From the NCBI GenBank assembly GCA_022414725.1, contig CM039464.1, positions 14,013,261-14,077,260 on the forward strand: a stretch of DNA of 64,000 bases, written 5' to 3'. Position numbers and translations under genes: made by a program. The notes below the pieces were generated by a model. The model made no database searches and was not told the origin of the DNA. It was given only the letters and a program-made list of their open reading frames with translations. Source of the DNA: Microglena sp. YARC (lineage: Eukaryota; Chlorophyta; Chlorophyceae; Chlamydomonadales; Chlamydomonadaceae). Below are positions 41,201 to 56,200 of the stretch, piece by piece (position 1 is the first letter of the stretch; every line of letters begins with the position of its first letter).

Positions 41201-44200
41201 TCCAAATACTCACAAAGCTACACTGGATCCCTCCCTACTCAGCAAGCTTGTTAGCACCATGCCAACACCACCACAGCCCTACCCTTAAGACCACCTCCAA
41301 CCTACCTCAGTGGCATGCCTAAGAGCTAACGCATCTTATAGCGCAAGAATCTTATGAATACCTTACCAAACACAGTTGATCGCCACGTGTGTATCTATCT
41401 ATATCTTCTATAACGCCTGTCTAGTCTCATTACTCACAAGAGCTACGGGATCCGGTAGCGTATCAACACTTAAGCCCTAGTTTTGGATCTCCAAAGCTAC
41501 ATGTCATCTCCGTGTACGACAACACCCAAGCCCTTGTTTTGTTACTCACAATAGCTACAGTGGATCCCCTTGTATACCACAACACAAGCCTTTGTTTTGT
41601 ACTCACAAAGCTACAGTAAATCTCATGTATGCGATACAAACATGCAAGCCTGTTTTATTACTTCACCACAAGTCTACATTCTTGGGCATTCTGCGTAGCT
41701 GGACAACACTAAGCCTGTTTTGTACTCACAAAGCTACCAGTGGGATTTAGCGACAACACTAAGCGCTGTTTTTGACTCACCAAAGCTACAGGGATCTGTG
41801 ATCGACAAACACAAGCCTTTTTTGTTAACTCTACAAAGCTATACAGTGATCCTTTGCGACAACACTAAGCCTTCGAAATTGTGTCTCCACCGTGCATCTC
41901 CAACCCGCTACAGTGACTCCTTTGTAGCGACAACACTCAAGCCGTTTTTTGTACTCACAAAGCTATCAGTGGCTATCCATTGTACACGCGATAACATCTA
42001 AGCCTGTTTTGGTACTCACCAAAGTCTACAGTGAGATCCCCTGTAGCGGACAACACCTATAGCCTTTTTTCGTTACGTCACGAAAGCTACAGTGGATCCG
42101 TACCGACAAACACTAAGCCTGTTTTGGTACTCACAAAGCTACAGTGGGGATCCTGTACGACAACACTAATGCCGTTTTACTCACTAAAGCCACAGTTGGG
42201 ATTCCTGTTAGCCGACAACACTAATGTCTGTTGGACTGCCCAGACATCTTACAGTGCGATTCCTGTAGCCTACAACACTAGCCTGTTTTTGGCGTACTCA
42301 CAAAGCTACAGTGATCTGTAGCGGACATAACACTAAGCCTTTTTTGTTAACTCACAAAGCTACATGGATCCTGTAGCCTACAACATCTAAGCCTGTTTTC
42401 ATGTACTCACCAAACTTCACTATTGGGATTCCTTGTGTTACGACATCACTAAGCCTGTCTTTGTACTTCACAAAGCTACATGTTATCCTTGTAGCCGCAA
42501 CTACTTATACCAGCCATTTTTNNNNNNNNNNNNNNNNNNNNNNNNNNNNNNNNNNNNNNNNNNNNNNNNNNNNNNNNNNNNNNNNNNNNNNNNNNNNNNN
42601 NNNNNNNNNNNNNNNNNNNNNNNNNNNNNNNNNNNNNNNNNNNNNNNNNNNNNNNNNNNNNNNNNNNNNNNNNNNNNNNNNNNNNNNNNNNNNNNNNNNN
42701 NNNNNNNNNNNNNNNNNNNNNNNNNNNNNNNNNNNNNNNNNNNNNNNNNNNNNNNNNNNNNNNNNNNNNNNNNNNNNNNNNNNNNNNNNNNNNNNNNNNN
42801 NNNNNNNNNNNNNNNNNNNNNNNNNNNNNNNNNNNNNNNNNNNNNNNNNNNNNNNNNNNNNNNNNNNNNNNNNNNNNNNNNNNNNNNNNNNNNNNNNNNN
42901 NNNNNNNNNNNNNNNNNNNNNNNNNNNNNNNNNNNNNNNNNNNNNNNNNNNNNNNNNNNNNNNNNNNNNNNNNNNNNNNNNNNNNNNNNNNNNNNNNNNN
43001 NNNNNNNNNNNNNNNNNNNNNNNNNNNNNNNNNNNNNNNNNNNNNNNNNNNNNNNNNNNNNNNNNNNNNNNNNNNNNNNNNNNNNNNNNNNNNNNNNNNN
43101 NNNNNNNNNNNNNNNNNNNNNNNNNNNNNNNNNNNNNNNNNNNNNNNNNNNNNNNNNNNNNNNNNNNNNNNNNNNNNNNNNNNNNNNNNNNNNNNNNNNN
43201 NNNNNNNNNNNNNNNNNNNNNNNNNNNNNNNNNNNNNNNNNNNNNNNNNNNNNNNNNNNNNNNNNNNNNNNNNNNNNNNNNNNNNNNNNNNNNNNNNNNN
43301 NNNNNNNNNNNNNNNNNNNNNNNNNNNNNNNNNNNNNNNNNNNNNNNNNNNNNNNNNNNNNNNNNNNNNNNNNNNNNNNNNNNNNNNNNNNNNNNNNNNN
43401 NNNNNNNNNNNNNNNNNNNNNNNNNNNNNNNNNNNNNNNNNNNNNNNNNNNNNNNNNNNNNNNNNNNNNNNNNNNNNNNNNNNNNNNNNNNNNNNNNNNN
43501 NNNNNNNNNNNNNNNNNNNNNCACAAGAAGCAGCAGGATTTGGTACTACATAATATCAATCTGTATGTACTAAAAATTGCTACACATGTTTGGGATCCTG
43601 TTATTTTGCGACAAACATATCTAAAGCCTGTTTCTATGAGCTATTATTTCACTTAAGCTATATTTCAGTGGTGTTATTTCTGATATTGTCATGACCAGGA
43701 ATCGATCCTGGACTTTGTTGAGCCTCTATCTCGCACATAAGCGGAACAGGCTATGTGTACATCCGGTTGGCGATAAAAAGGACGACCGATGCTGATGTAT
43801 TGTGGTAAGGCACAAAGCTACGTGGGGATCCAGTAGCGAACAACTAAGCCTGTTTTGGTACTCACAAAGGCTGCAGTGGGATCCTGTAGCGACAAACTAA
43901 GCCGTTTTGGGTACTCACAAAAGGCTACAGTGGGATCCTGTAGCGACAACACTAAGCCTGTTTTGGTACTAACAAAGCTACAGTGGGATCCTGACGACAA
44001 CACTAGCCTGTTTTGGTACTCACAAAGCTACCATGGATATGTAGCGACAACTATCCTAAAGCCTGTTTTGGTACTCACAACAGCTACAGTGGGAATCCTG
44101 TAGCGAAACACTAAGCCTGTTGTGGTACTCACAAAGTACAGTGGGATCCTGTAGCGACAACACTAATCCTGTTTTTGGTACTCATCAAAGAGGCTACAGT

Positions 44201-47200
44201 GGGATCCTGTAGGCGACAACACTGAAGCCTGGTTTTGGTACTCTCAAAAGCTACAGTGGTGATCCTGTAGGCTGACAACATCTAGCCTGTTTGGGTACTC
44301 ACCAAAGCTTACAGTGGCGATCGCGTAGCAACAACACTAAGCCTGTTTTGGTAATCACAAAGCTACAGTGGGATCCTGTAGCGACAATCACTAAGCATGT
44401 TTGGTACCACAAAGCTACAGTGGGTAATCCTGTGCGACAAACACTAAGCCTGTTTTGGTACTCACAAAGCTACAGTGGGATCCAGTAGCGACAACACTAA
44501 GCCTGTTTTGGTACTTCACAAAGTAAGTGGGATCCTGTGGCGACAACCACTAATGCCTGTTTTGGTACTACATCACATAAGCTACAGTGGGATCCTGTAG
44601 CGACAACACTAAGCCTGTTTTGGTACTCCAAAGCTACAGTGGGATGCCTGGTAGGGCGACAACACTAAGCCTGTTTGGTACTCACAAGCTACAGTGGAAT
44701 CCATAGGACAACACTAAGCCTGTTTTGGGTACTCACAAAGCTACAGTGGGATCCCTGTAGGCGACAACACTAAGCTGTTTTTTGGTACTCACAAAGCTAC
44801 AGTGGGATCTGTAGCGACAACAGCTAAGCTGTTTTTGGTACTCACAAAGCTACAGTGGCGATCCTGTAGCGACAACATAAGCCTGTTTTGGTATCTTCAC
44901 AAAGCTACATGTGGGTCCTGTAGCGACAACACTAGCCTGTTTGGTACTCCAGCTAACAGTGGGATCCTGTAGCGACAATCACTAAGCCTGTTGGTACTCA
45001 CAAAGCTACAGTGGGATCCTGTAGCGACAACAATAAGCCTGTTTGGTATCAATAAGCTACAAGGGGATCTGTAGCGACAAACTAAGCCTGTTTTGGTACT
45101 CACAAGCTTAAGTGGGATCCTGCTAGCGACAACACTAAGCCTGTTTTGGTACTCTCACCAAGCTACAGTGGGATCCCTGTAGAACAACACTAAGCCTGTT
45201 TTGGTAATTCACAAGCTACAGTGGGATCAGCTGTAGCGACAGAACACTAAGCCTGTTTGGTACTCACAAAGCTACAGTGGGATCTGTGGCGACAACACTA
45301 AGCCTGTTTGGTACTCACAAAAAGCTACAAGTGGGAATCCAGTAGCGACAACACTAAAGCTGTTTTGTACTCACAAAGGCTACAGTGGGATCCTGTGGCC
45401 GACAACACTAAGCCTGTTTTTGGTACTCCAAAGCTAAAGTGGGAATGTCTGTAAGCGACAACACTAAGCCTGTTTTTGTGTTACTTCACAAAGCTACAGT
45501 GGGGATCCTGTAAGCGACAACAACTAAGCCTGTTTTGGTACTACAAAGCTACAGTGGAATCCAGTAGCGACAACACTAAGCCTGTTTTGGTACTCACAAA
45601 GCTACAGTGGGATCCTGTACGCGTACAACACTAAGCCCGTTTGGGTACTCACAAAGGCTAAGTGGGCATCCTTGTAGCGACAACAACTAAGCTGTTTTTT
45701 GGTATCTTCCAAAGCTTACAGTGGGATTCTGTATGCGACAACACTATAGTCTGTTTTGGTACTCACAAGCTAAGTGGGTATCCTGTAGCGACAACACTAA
45801 GCCTGTTTTGGTACTACAAAGCTACAGTGGGATCCTGTTAGCGACAACAATAAGCTGTTTTGGTACTCACAAAAGCTACAGTGGGATCCTGTAGCGACAA
45901 CAACTAGAGCCTGGTTTTGGTAATCACAGAAGCTACAGTGGGATCCTGTAGGCGGACAACACTAAGCCTGTTTTTTGGTACTCGACAAAGTGCAGTTGGG
46001 ATCCCTGTAGCGCAAACACAAGCCTGTTTTGGGTACTCACAAGTAACAGTTGGGATCCAGTAGCGACAACAACTAAGCTGTTTTGTACTGCACAAGCTAC
46101 AGTGGGATCCCTGTGGCGACAACACTAAGCCTGTTTTGGTACTCACAAAGCTACAGTGGGATCCTGTAGCGACCAACACTAAGCCCTGTTTTGGTACCAC
46201 AAAGCTACAAGTGGGGATCCTGTAGCGACAACTACTAAGCCTGTTTTTGGTACTCACTAAAGCTACAGTGGGGATCCTGTAGCGACAAACACTAAGCCTG
46301 TTTTGGTACTTCACAAGCCTACAGTGGGATCCTGTAGCGACAACACAAGCCTTGTTTTGGTACTTCTACAAAGCTACAGTGGGATCCTGTACGACAAACG
46401 TAGCTAGTTTTGGTACTCACAAAGCTACATGGATCTGTAGGCGACAACACTAAGCCTGTTTTTGGTAACTCACAAGCGTACAGTGGAACCTGTAGGCGAC
46501 AACACTAAGCTGTTTTGGTACTGGCCAAAGCTACGTGGGATCCTGTTGCGACATACACTAAGCCGTTTTGGTATCAAAAAGCTACAGTGGGATCCTGTAG
46601 CGACAATCACTAAGCCTGGTTTTGTTGGAGCTCACATAGCTACAGTGGGATCCTGTAGCGACAACACTAAGCCTGTTTTGGTAACTCACAAAAGCTACAG
46701 TGGGATCCTTGTAGCGACAACACTAAAGCCTGTTTTTGGTACTCAACAAGCTACAGTGGGATTCTGTAGCGACAACATAAGCCTGTTTTGGTACTCACAA
46801 ACGCTTACTAAGTGGATCCTGTATGTCGACAACACTAACTGTTTTGGTAACTACAAAGCTACAGTGGGATCCTGTAGCGACAATCACTAAGCCTGTTTTG
46901 GTACTTCACAAAGCTACATGTCGGGATCTTGTTAGCGACAACATAAGCGCTGTTTTTGGGTACTCACCAAAGCTACAGTGGGATTTTCTGTAGCGACAAC
47001 ACTAAGCTGTTTTTTGGGTACTCAGAACAAAGCTACGGCTGGGATCCTTGTAGCGACAATAACTAAGCCTGTTTTTGGTACTCACAAAGCTATCAGTGGA
47101 TCCTGTACGCGACGACACTAAGCCCTGTTTTTTGGTTACCTCACAAAGCTCAGTGGGATCCTGTAGCGACAACACTAAGCCTGTTTTTGCGTACTCAAAA

Positions 47201-50200
47201 GCTACACGTTGGGATCCTGTAGCGACAACACTAAGCTGTTTGGTACTGGCCAAAGCTACGAAGTGGGATCGCTGTAGCGACAACACTAAGCCTGTTTTGG
47301 TATCACAAAGCTACAGTGGGATCCTGTAGCGACAAACACTAAGCTGTTTTTTGGTACTCACAGGAAGCTACAGTGGGATTCTGTAGCGACAACACTAAGC
47401 GCTGTGTTTGGTAACTCACAATTTCTATCAGTGTTGGATCCTGTAGCGACACACTAAGGCTGTTTTGGTACACGGCTCACAAAGCTACAGTGGGATCCTG
47501 TAGGCACACATAAGCCTGTTTTGGGTACTCACAAAGCTAAGTGGGATCCTGTAGCAACAACACTAAGCCTTTTTGGGTACTCAACAAAGCTACAGTGGAT
47601 CCTGTAGCGACAACACTAAGCTGTTTTGGTACTCACAAAGTCCTACAGTGGGGGGCATACTGTGGCGACAACCACTAAGCCTGTTTATGGTACTCACAAA
47701 GCTAGCAGTGGGATCCAGTAGCGACAAAGCTAAGCCTGTGTTTGGTACTTCACAAAGTAAACAGTGGGCATCTGTGGGCGACAACACTAAGCCTGTTTTC
47801 GGTACTCAAAAGCTAATGGGATCCCTGGTAGCGACAACACTAAGCCTGTTTTGGTTACTCACAAAGCTTACAGTGGGATCCTGTATGCGACAACCACTAA
47901 GCCTGTTTTGGTACTCACAAACTACAGTGGGATCGCTGTAGCGACAACACTAGCCTGTTTTGGTACTTCACAAAGTAAACAGTGGGATCCCTGATAGGAC
48001 AACACTAAGCCTGTTTTGGTTGACTAACTAATAGCTACAGTGGGACCTTAGCCGACAACAGTAAGCCTTTTTGGTACTCACAAAGCTACAGTGGGGATCT
48101 GTAGCGACAACACTAGCCCTGTTTTGGTACTCACAAAGCTACAGTGGGACCTGTAGCGATCAACACTAACCTGTTTGGTACTCACAAGCTACGGTGGGAT
48201 CCTGATAGCGAAACAACTAAGCCTTTTTTGGTACTCACAAAGCTAACAGTGGATCCTGTAGCGACGACACTAAGCCTGTTTTTTGGTATCACAAAGCTAC
48301 AGTGGGGATCCTGGTAGCGACAACACTAAGCTCTGTTTTGGTACTCACAAAGCTAAACAGTGGGATCCTGTACGACAACACTCAAGCCTGTTTGTACTCA
48401 CAAGCCTACCAGTGGGGATCCTGTAGCGACAACACTAAGCCTTTTTGGGTACTCACAAGCTACAGTGGGATTCCTGTACGCGACAACACTAAGCCTGTTT
48501 TGGTCTCACAAAGCTCAGTGGGAATCCTGTAGCGACAACACTTAAGCTGTTTGGTACTCACAAAGCTACAGTGGGATCTCTTGTAGGCGCAAACACTTCA
48601 AGCCTGTTTTGGTACTCACAAAGCTACAGTGGGATTCCTGTAGCGACAACACTAGAGCCTGTTTTGGTACTCAACAAAGCTACAGTGGGATCTGTAGCGA
48701 CAACACTAGCCTGTTTTGGTACTCACAAAGCTACGGTGGGATCCTGTAGCGAAACACTAAGCCTGTTTTGGTAACTCACAAGCTACAGTGGGATCCTGTA
48801 GCGGACAACCACTAAGCCTTGTTTTGGTAACTCACAAAGCTACAGTGGGATCCTGTAAGCGACAATCCACTAAGCCTGTTTGGTACTCAACAACTACAGT
48901 GGGATCCTGTAGCTGACAACACTAAGCCTGTTTTGTACTCACCAAAGCTACCAGTGGGATCTGGTAGCGACAACACTAAGTCTGTTTTGGTACTCCAAAG
49001 TACAGGGGATCCTGTAGCGAATAACCACTAGCTGTTTTGGTAACTCACAAAGCTACAGTGGGATCCTAATACGCGACAAACAACCTGTTTTGGTACTCAC
49101 AAAGCTACAGTGGTTCCTATAAGCGACAACACTAAAGCGTTTTGGTACTCACATAAGCTACAGTGGGAAATCTGTAGCCGACAACACTTAAGCCTGTTTT
49201 TGGTACCACTAAAGCTACAGTGGGAATCCTGTAGCGAAATACACTAAGCCTGTTTTGGTACTTACAAAGCTACTATGTGGGATCCTGTAGCGACAACCAC
49301 TGAAGCCTGTTTTGGTACTCACAAAGCTACAGTGGGATCCCTTAGCGACAACACTAAGCCTGATTTTGGTATCACAAGCTACAGTGGGATTCCTTAGCGA
49401 CAACACTAAGCCCTGTTTTTGGGTACTCACAAAGCTTACAGTGGATCCTATAGCGACAACACTAAGCTGTTTTTGGTACTCACAAAGCTAGCATGTGGGA
49501 TCCTGTAGCGACAACACTAAGCCGTGTTTTGGTACTGTCACAAGCTACAAGTGGGATCCTGTAGCGACAACACTAAGCCTGTTTTGGTACTCACAAGCTA
49601 CAGTGGGATCCTGTAGCGACAACACTAAGCCTGTTTTGGTACCAAAAGCTACAGTGGGATCCTGTAAGCGACAACACTAAGCCTGTTTTGGTAACTCACA
49701 AAGCTACAGTGGGACCTGTAGCGACAACACTAAGCTGTTTTGGTAATGACTCACAAAGACTACAGTGGGATCCTGTTGGCGCAACACTAAGCTGTTTTGG
49801 GTACTTCACAAAGCTACAGTGGGCATCAAGTAGCGAAAACACTAAGCCGTGTTTTGGTTTACTCACAAAGCTACATGGGCATCCTGTTGGGACAACACTA
49901 AGCCTGTTTTGGTAACTCACAAAGCTACAGTGGGATCCTGTAGCGACAACACTAAGCCTGGTTTTGGTATACTAAAGCTACATTTGTGGGAATCCCTGTA
50001 GCGACAACACTAAGCTGTTTTGGGTACTCCATCAAAGCTACAGTGGAATCGCAGTAGCGACAACACTAAGCCTGTTTTGGTACTTCACAAAGCTACAGTG
50101 GGATCCTGTAGCTGACACACTAAGCTGTTTGGGTACTACAAAGCTACAGTGGGATCGCTGTAAGCGACTAACAACTATAGACTTTTTGGTACTCACAAAG

Positions 50201-53200
50201 CTACAGGTGGGATCCTGTAGCGACAACACTAAGCCTGTTTTGGTACTCACAAAGCTACACGTGCGGTCCTGTGCGACAAACTAAGCCTGTTTTTTTGTAT
50301 CACAAAGCTACAGTGGGATCCTGTAGCGACAACACTATAGCCTGTTTTGGTACTGCACAAAGCTAACAGTGGGATCCTTGTAGCGACAAACACTAAGCCT
50401 GTTTGGTACTCACAAAGGCTACAGTGGGGGATCCTGTGGCGACAACACACTAAGCCTGTTTTTGGGTACTCACAAAGCTACAGTGGGATCCTGAAGCGAC
50501 AACACAGCCCTGTTTTGGTACTCACAAAGCTACAGTGGGAATCCTGTAGCGACGAACACTAAAGCCTTTTTTGGTACTCACAAAAGCTACAGTGGGATCC
50601 TGTGGCGACAACACTAAGCCTGTTTTGTATCACAAAGCTACAGTGGGTCCAGTAGCGCAACACTATAGCCTGTTTTGGTACTCACAAAGCGTACACGTGG
50701 GATCCTGTGGCGAACAAACACTAAGTCCTGTTTTGGTACTCACAAAGCTACAGTGGATCCTGTAGCGACAACACTAAGCCTGTTTGGTACTCACAAAGCT
50801 CACGTGGGATCCTGTAGCGACAACACAAGCCTGTGGTACTTCCAAAGCACAGGTGGGATCCTGTACCGCGACAACACTAAGGCCTGTTTTGGTACTCACA
50901 AAGCTACAGTGGGATCCCTGTAGCGACAACACTAAGCTGTTTTGGTACTCACAAAGCTACAAGTGGGATCTGTAGCGACAACACTAGCCTGTTTTGGCTA
51001 CTCACAAAGCACAGTGGGATCCTGTAGCGCACAACTAAGCCTGTTTTGGTATTCACTAAGCTACAGTGGGGATCCTGTGGCCGACAACACTAAAAGCCTG
51101 TTTTTGGTACACAAAGCTACAGTTGGGATCCAGTAGCGACAACACTCAGCCTTTTTGGTATCAACACGAAGACAGTGGGATCCTGTGGCGACAACACTAA
51201 GCTGTTTTGGTACTCACAAAAGCTACAGTGGGATCCTGTAGCGACAACACTAAGCTGTTTTGTACTCACAAAGCTACAGTGGATCCTGTAGCGACAACAC
51301 TAAGCCTGTTTTGGTAACTCACAAAAGCTACAGTGGGATCCTGTAGCGCAGAACACTAAGCCTGTTTTGGTACTCACAAAGCTACAGTGGGATTGTGGCG
51401 ACAACACTAAGCCTTTTGGTACTCACAAAGCTACAGTGGACCAGTAGCTGACATACAACTAAGCCTTGTTTTGTACTCACGAAAGCTACAGTGGGATCCT
51501 GTGGGCGACAACACTAAGCCTGTTTTGGTAGCTCACAAGCTGCAGTGGGTTATCCTGTAAGCGACAACGACTAAGCCTGTTTTTGGTACTCAAAAGCTAC
51601 AGTGGGACCCTGTAGCGATAACACTAAGCCGTTTTGGGTTATCACAAAGCTAACAGTTGGAATCCAGTAGGCGACAACAATCTAAGCCTGTTTTGGTATC
51701 ACAAAGCTACGTGGGATCCAGTAGCGACAACACTAAGCCTGTTTTTGGTACTCACAAAGCCTTACAGTGGTGGATCTGTTAGCGACATAACTAAGCCTGT
51801 TTTGGTAGCTCCAAAGCTACAGTGGGATCCTGGTAGCGACAACACTAAGCCGTTTTGGTACTACAAAGCTACAGTGGATCCCTTGTAGCGACAACACTAA
51901 GCCTGTTTTGGTACTCACAAAGCTACAGGTGGGATACTGTAGCGACAAACACTAGCCTGTTTGGTACTCACAAAGCTACAGTTGGGATCCTGTAGCGCAA
52001 ACACTAAGCCTGTTTTTGGTACTCACAAAGCTACAGTGGATCCTGTAGGCAACACACTAAGCCTGTTTGGTACTCACAAAGCTACAGTGGGATCCTTAGC
52101 GACAACACTAAGCCTGTTTTTGTACTCACAAAGCTAAGTGGGATCCTGTAGCGACAACACTAAGCTGTTTTGGTACTCAACAGAAGCTACATGTGGGATC
52201 CTGTAGCGACAACACTAAGCCCTTGTTTTGGTATGACAAAAGCTACAGTGGGATCCTGTAGCGACAACACTAACCTGGTTTTGGGTACTCAAAAAGCTAC
52301 AGTGGGATCCTGTGGCGACAACACTAAGCCTGTTTTGGTACTCACAAGCTACACGTGGGATCAGTAGCGACAAACCACTAAGCCTGTTTGTGGGTACTAC
52401 AAAGTACAGTGCGGATCCTGTACGCGACAACACTAAGCGTTTTGGTACTCACAAAAGCTACAGTGGGATCCTGTAGCGACAAACACTAAGCCTGGTTTGG
52501 TAACTCACAAAGCTACAAGTGGGGATCCTGTAAGCCGACAACACTAAGCCTGTTTGGTACTCACAAAGCTACAGTGGAATCCAGTAGCGAGCAACACTAA
52601 GCCTGTTTTGGTACTGCACAAAGCTACAGTGGGTCCTGTAGCGACAAACACTAAGCCTGTTTTGAGGGTTAACTCACAAAAAGCTACAGTGGGAATCCTG
52701 TGCGAAACCAATAGCCTGTTTTGGGTACTCACAAAGTACAGTGGGACATCCTGTAGCGACAACACTAAGCTGTTTTGGTACTACAAAGCTACAGTGGATC
52801 CTTAGGACAACACTCAAGCCTGTTTTGGTACTCACAAGCTACAGTGGGGATCCTGTAGCGACAACACTAAGCCTGTTTTTTGGTAACTCACAAAGCTACA
52901 GTGGGATCGCTGTAGGCGACAACACTAAGCCTGTTTTTGGTACTCACAAAGCTACAGTGGGATCCTGTAGCGACACACTAAGCCTGGTTGTTGGTATTCA
53001 CAAAGCTTACAGGGGTCCTGTAGCGACAACACTAACCTGTTTTGGTTACTACAAAGCTACAGTGGGATCCTGTAGCGACAACACTAAGCCTGTTTTGGTA
53101 CTCACAAAGCTACAGGGGATCCTGTAGCGACAACACTAAGCCTGTTTTTGGTACTCACAAAGCTACAGTGGGGATCGCTGTAGCGACAACGACTAAGTCC

Positions 53201-56200
53201 CTGTTTTGTACTCAACAAAGCTACAGTGGGATCTGTAGCGACAACAACTAATGCCTGTTATTGGGTACTCACAAAGCTAACAGTGGATCCTTAGCGACAA
53301 CACTAAGCCTGTTCGTGGTAAAGGCCTGTTTTTGGCTACCACAAGCTACAGTGGGAACCTGTGGCGACAACACTAAGCCTGTCAGGTTCACCAAAGCTAA
53401 CATGTGGCGATTCCTGTAGCGACAACACTAACTGTTTCTGTGCTCACAAGTCTACAGTGGGATCTCTGTAGCGACAACACTAAAGCCTGTTTTGGTTACT
53501 CACAAAAAGCTTACAGTGGGATCCTGTAGCGACAACATAAGCCTGTTTTTGGTACTCACAAAGCTAACAGTGGGATCTCTCTGTACGATCAACACTGAAG
53601 TGTTGGTACTGCAACAATATTGCCGTAGCCGATCAACACTAAGGGCCTGGGTTTTTTCACAAAGCTATCAGTGGGATTCCTGTAGTCGACAACTCTTAAT
53701 GCTTGTTTTGGTACTCACAAAGCTACGTGGTGATCCTGTCGTAGGCGACAACTACTAAGCTGTTTTGGTACTCCACACTTAAAGCTGACAGTGGGTATCC
53801 TGTGGCGACAACACTAAGCCCTGTTTTGGTACTTCACATAACTACAGTGGGAATCCGTAGCGAACACTAAGCCTGTTTTGGTCTACACAAAGCTACAGTA
53901 AGTGGATCCTGTGGCGATCCGGACACTAAGCCTGTTTGGTACTCCAAGCTAAGATGGGGGACCTGATCACAAAGCCCTGTTTTGGTACTCACACAAAGCT
54001 ACAGTGGGATCCTGTAGGACAACACTAAGCTCCTGGTTTTGGTACTGCAAAGCTAACAGTAGTGGAATCCCAGTAGGCGACACAACACTAAGCCTGTTTT
54101 GAGGTACTCACAAAGCTACAGGTGGTAGGCGACAACACTAATAACAAAGCTACAGTGATCCTGTAGCGACAAACACTAAGCCTGGTTGTCTAACGATGGG
54201 ATCCTGTAGGGACACCCTACTAGAGCCTGTTTTGGCACAAAGCTAACCAGTGGGATCCTGGTAACAACACTAAGCCTGTTTTTGGTACTGCACAAAGCTA
54301 CAGTGGGATCCTGTACCGACAGCTACCTGTTTGGGTAATCCTCAGGGAATCGCAGCTAGCGCAACTACAATCCCTGTTTTTGGGGCCTCCTGTACGCAGG
54401 ACCCACACAAAGCTACTCAGTGAGGTCCTGTTTTGTAGGCTACAGTGGGATCCTGTAGCGACAACGCAAACAACTAAGATCCTGTAGCAAGCCTGTTTTG
54501 GGGCTACTTCACAAACGTACAGTGGGATCGCTGTAGGCGAACGAACACGAAGCCTGTTTTTAGCGACAACACTAGAGCCACAAAAGCTAGGGCGAAACAG
54601 CGTGGGTGGAGTTACTAAGCTAAACAGTGGACGGATCTGTAGCGTACAACACTAAGCTGTTTTGTACTTACAGTGTGTACCCTAATGCTAGTGGCAAAGC
54701 TACAGTGGGATTAGGACTGACACTAACTGTTTTGTAGTGGCGATCTGTAGCCTGTTTTGGTACTCACCAAGCTAAAGTGGGATCCTGTAGCGACAACATA
54801 AGCCTGTTTTGGTACTCACAGTCTCACAAAGCAAGCAGTGGGATCCGTAGCGACAACACTAAGCCTGTTTTGGTACTCACAAAGCTACAGTGGGATCCTG
54901 TAGCGACAACACTTAAGCCTGTTTTGGTACTCACACAAAGCTACAGTGGGACAACATAATCCTGTAGCGACAACACTAAGCCTGTTTTGGTACTCACAAA
55001 GCTACAGTGGGATCCTGTAGCGCGCACAACACTAAGCCTGTTTTTGGTACTCACAAAGCTACAGTGGGTCCTGGTAGCGACAACACTGTTTTGGGCCTGT
55101 TTTTGGTACTCACAAAGCTACAGTGGGAATCCTGTAGCGACAACACTAAGCCTGTTTTTGGTACTTAAATCACAAGCTACAGTGATCTAGGACAATCAGT
55201 GTTTTGGGTACTCACAACGACAGTATCCCTGCGACAACACTAAGCTTTGTCTTTTGGTATACTCACAAAGCTACAGTGGGATCCTGTAACAAAGCCTGCT
55301 TTTGTACTCACAAAGTACAGTTCACAAAGCTACAGTGGGATCCTGTAGCGACAACACTAAGCCTGTTTTGGTACTCACAAAGCTACAGTGGATCCTGTAG
55401 CGACAACCACTAAGCCTGTTTGGTAACTACACAAGCTACCTGTGACAACAATAAGCCTTTTTGATCAAAGCTACTGTAGCGACAACACTAAGAAGCCTGT
55501 TTTTGGTACTCACAAAGCTACAGTGGGTATCCTGTAGCGACAACACTAAGCCTGTTTGGTACTCACAAAAGCTACAGTGGGATCCTGTAGCGACAACACT
55601 AAAGCCTGTTTTGGTACTCACAAAGCTACAGTGGGATCCTGTAGCGACAACACTAAGCTGTTTTGGTACTACATCTGACTTTTTGGTACTCACAAAGCTA
55701 CAGTGGGATCCTGTAGCGACAACACTAAGCCTGTTTTGGTACTCACAAAGCTACCAGTGGGATCCTGTAGCGAACAACACTTAAGCCTGTTTTGGTACTC
55801 ACAAAGCTACAGTGGGATCCTGTAGCGACAACACTAAGCCTGTTTTGGTACTCACAAAGCTACAGTGGGATCCTGTAGCGACAACACCTAAGCCTGTTTT
55901 GGTACTCACAAAGCTACAGTGGGAATCCTGTAGCGACAGACACTAAGCCTGTTTTGGTACTCACAAAAGCTACAGTGGGATCCTGTAGCGACAACACTAA
56001 GCCTGTTTTGGTACTCACAAAGCTACAGTGGGATCCTGTAGCGACAACACTAAGCCTGTTTTGGTACTCACAAAGCTACAGGGGATCCTGTAGCGACAAC
56101 ACTAAGCCTGTTTTGGTACTCACAAAGCTACAGTGGGATCCTGTAGCGACAACACTAAGCCTGTTTTGGTACTCACAAAGCTACAGTGGATCCTGATAAG

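Noticed and set aside
42401..43656. Open frames of 339-407 codons
   Set aside because: They consist almost entirely of X residues across the 1000-N assembly gap.
43685..43790. tRNA-like segment with a perfect T-arm hairpin (CCAGG, loop ATCGATT, CCTGG)
   Set aside because: No matching acceptor stem or anticodon arm could be folded, and the sequence lies in an error-rich stretch next to the gap.
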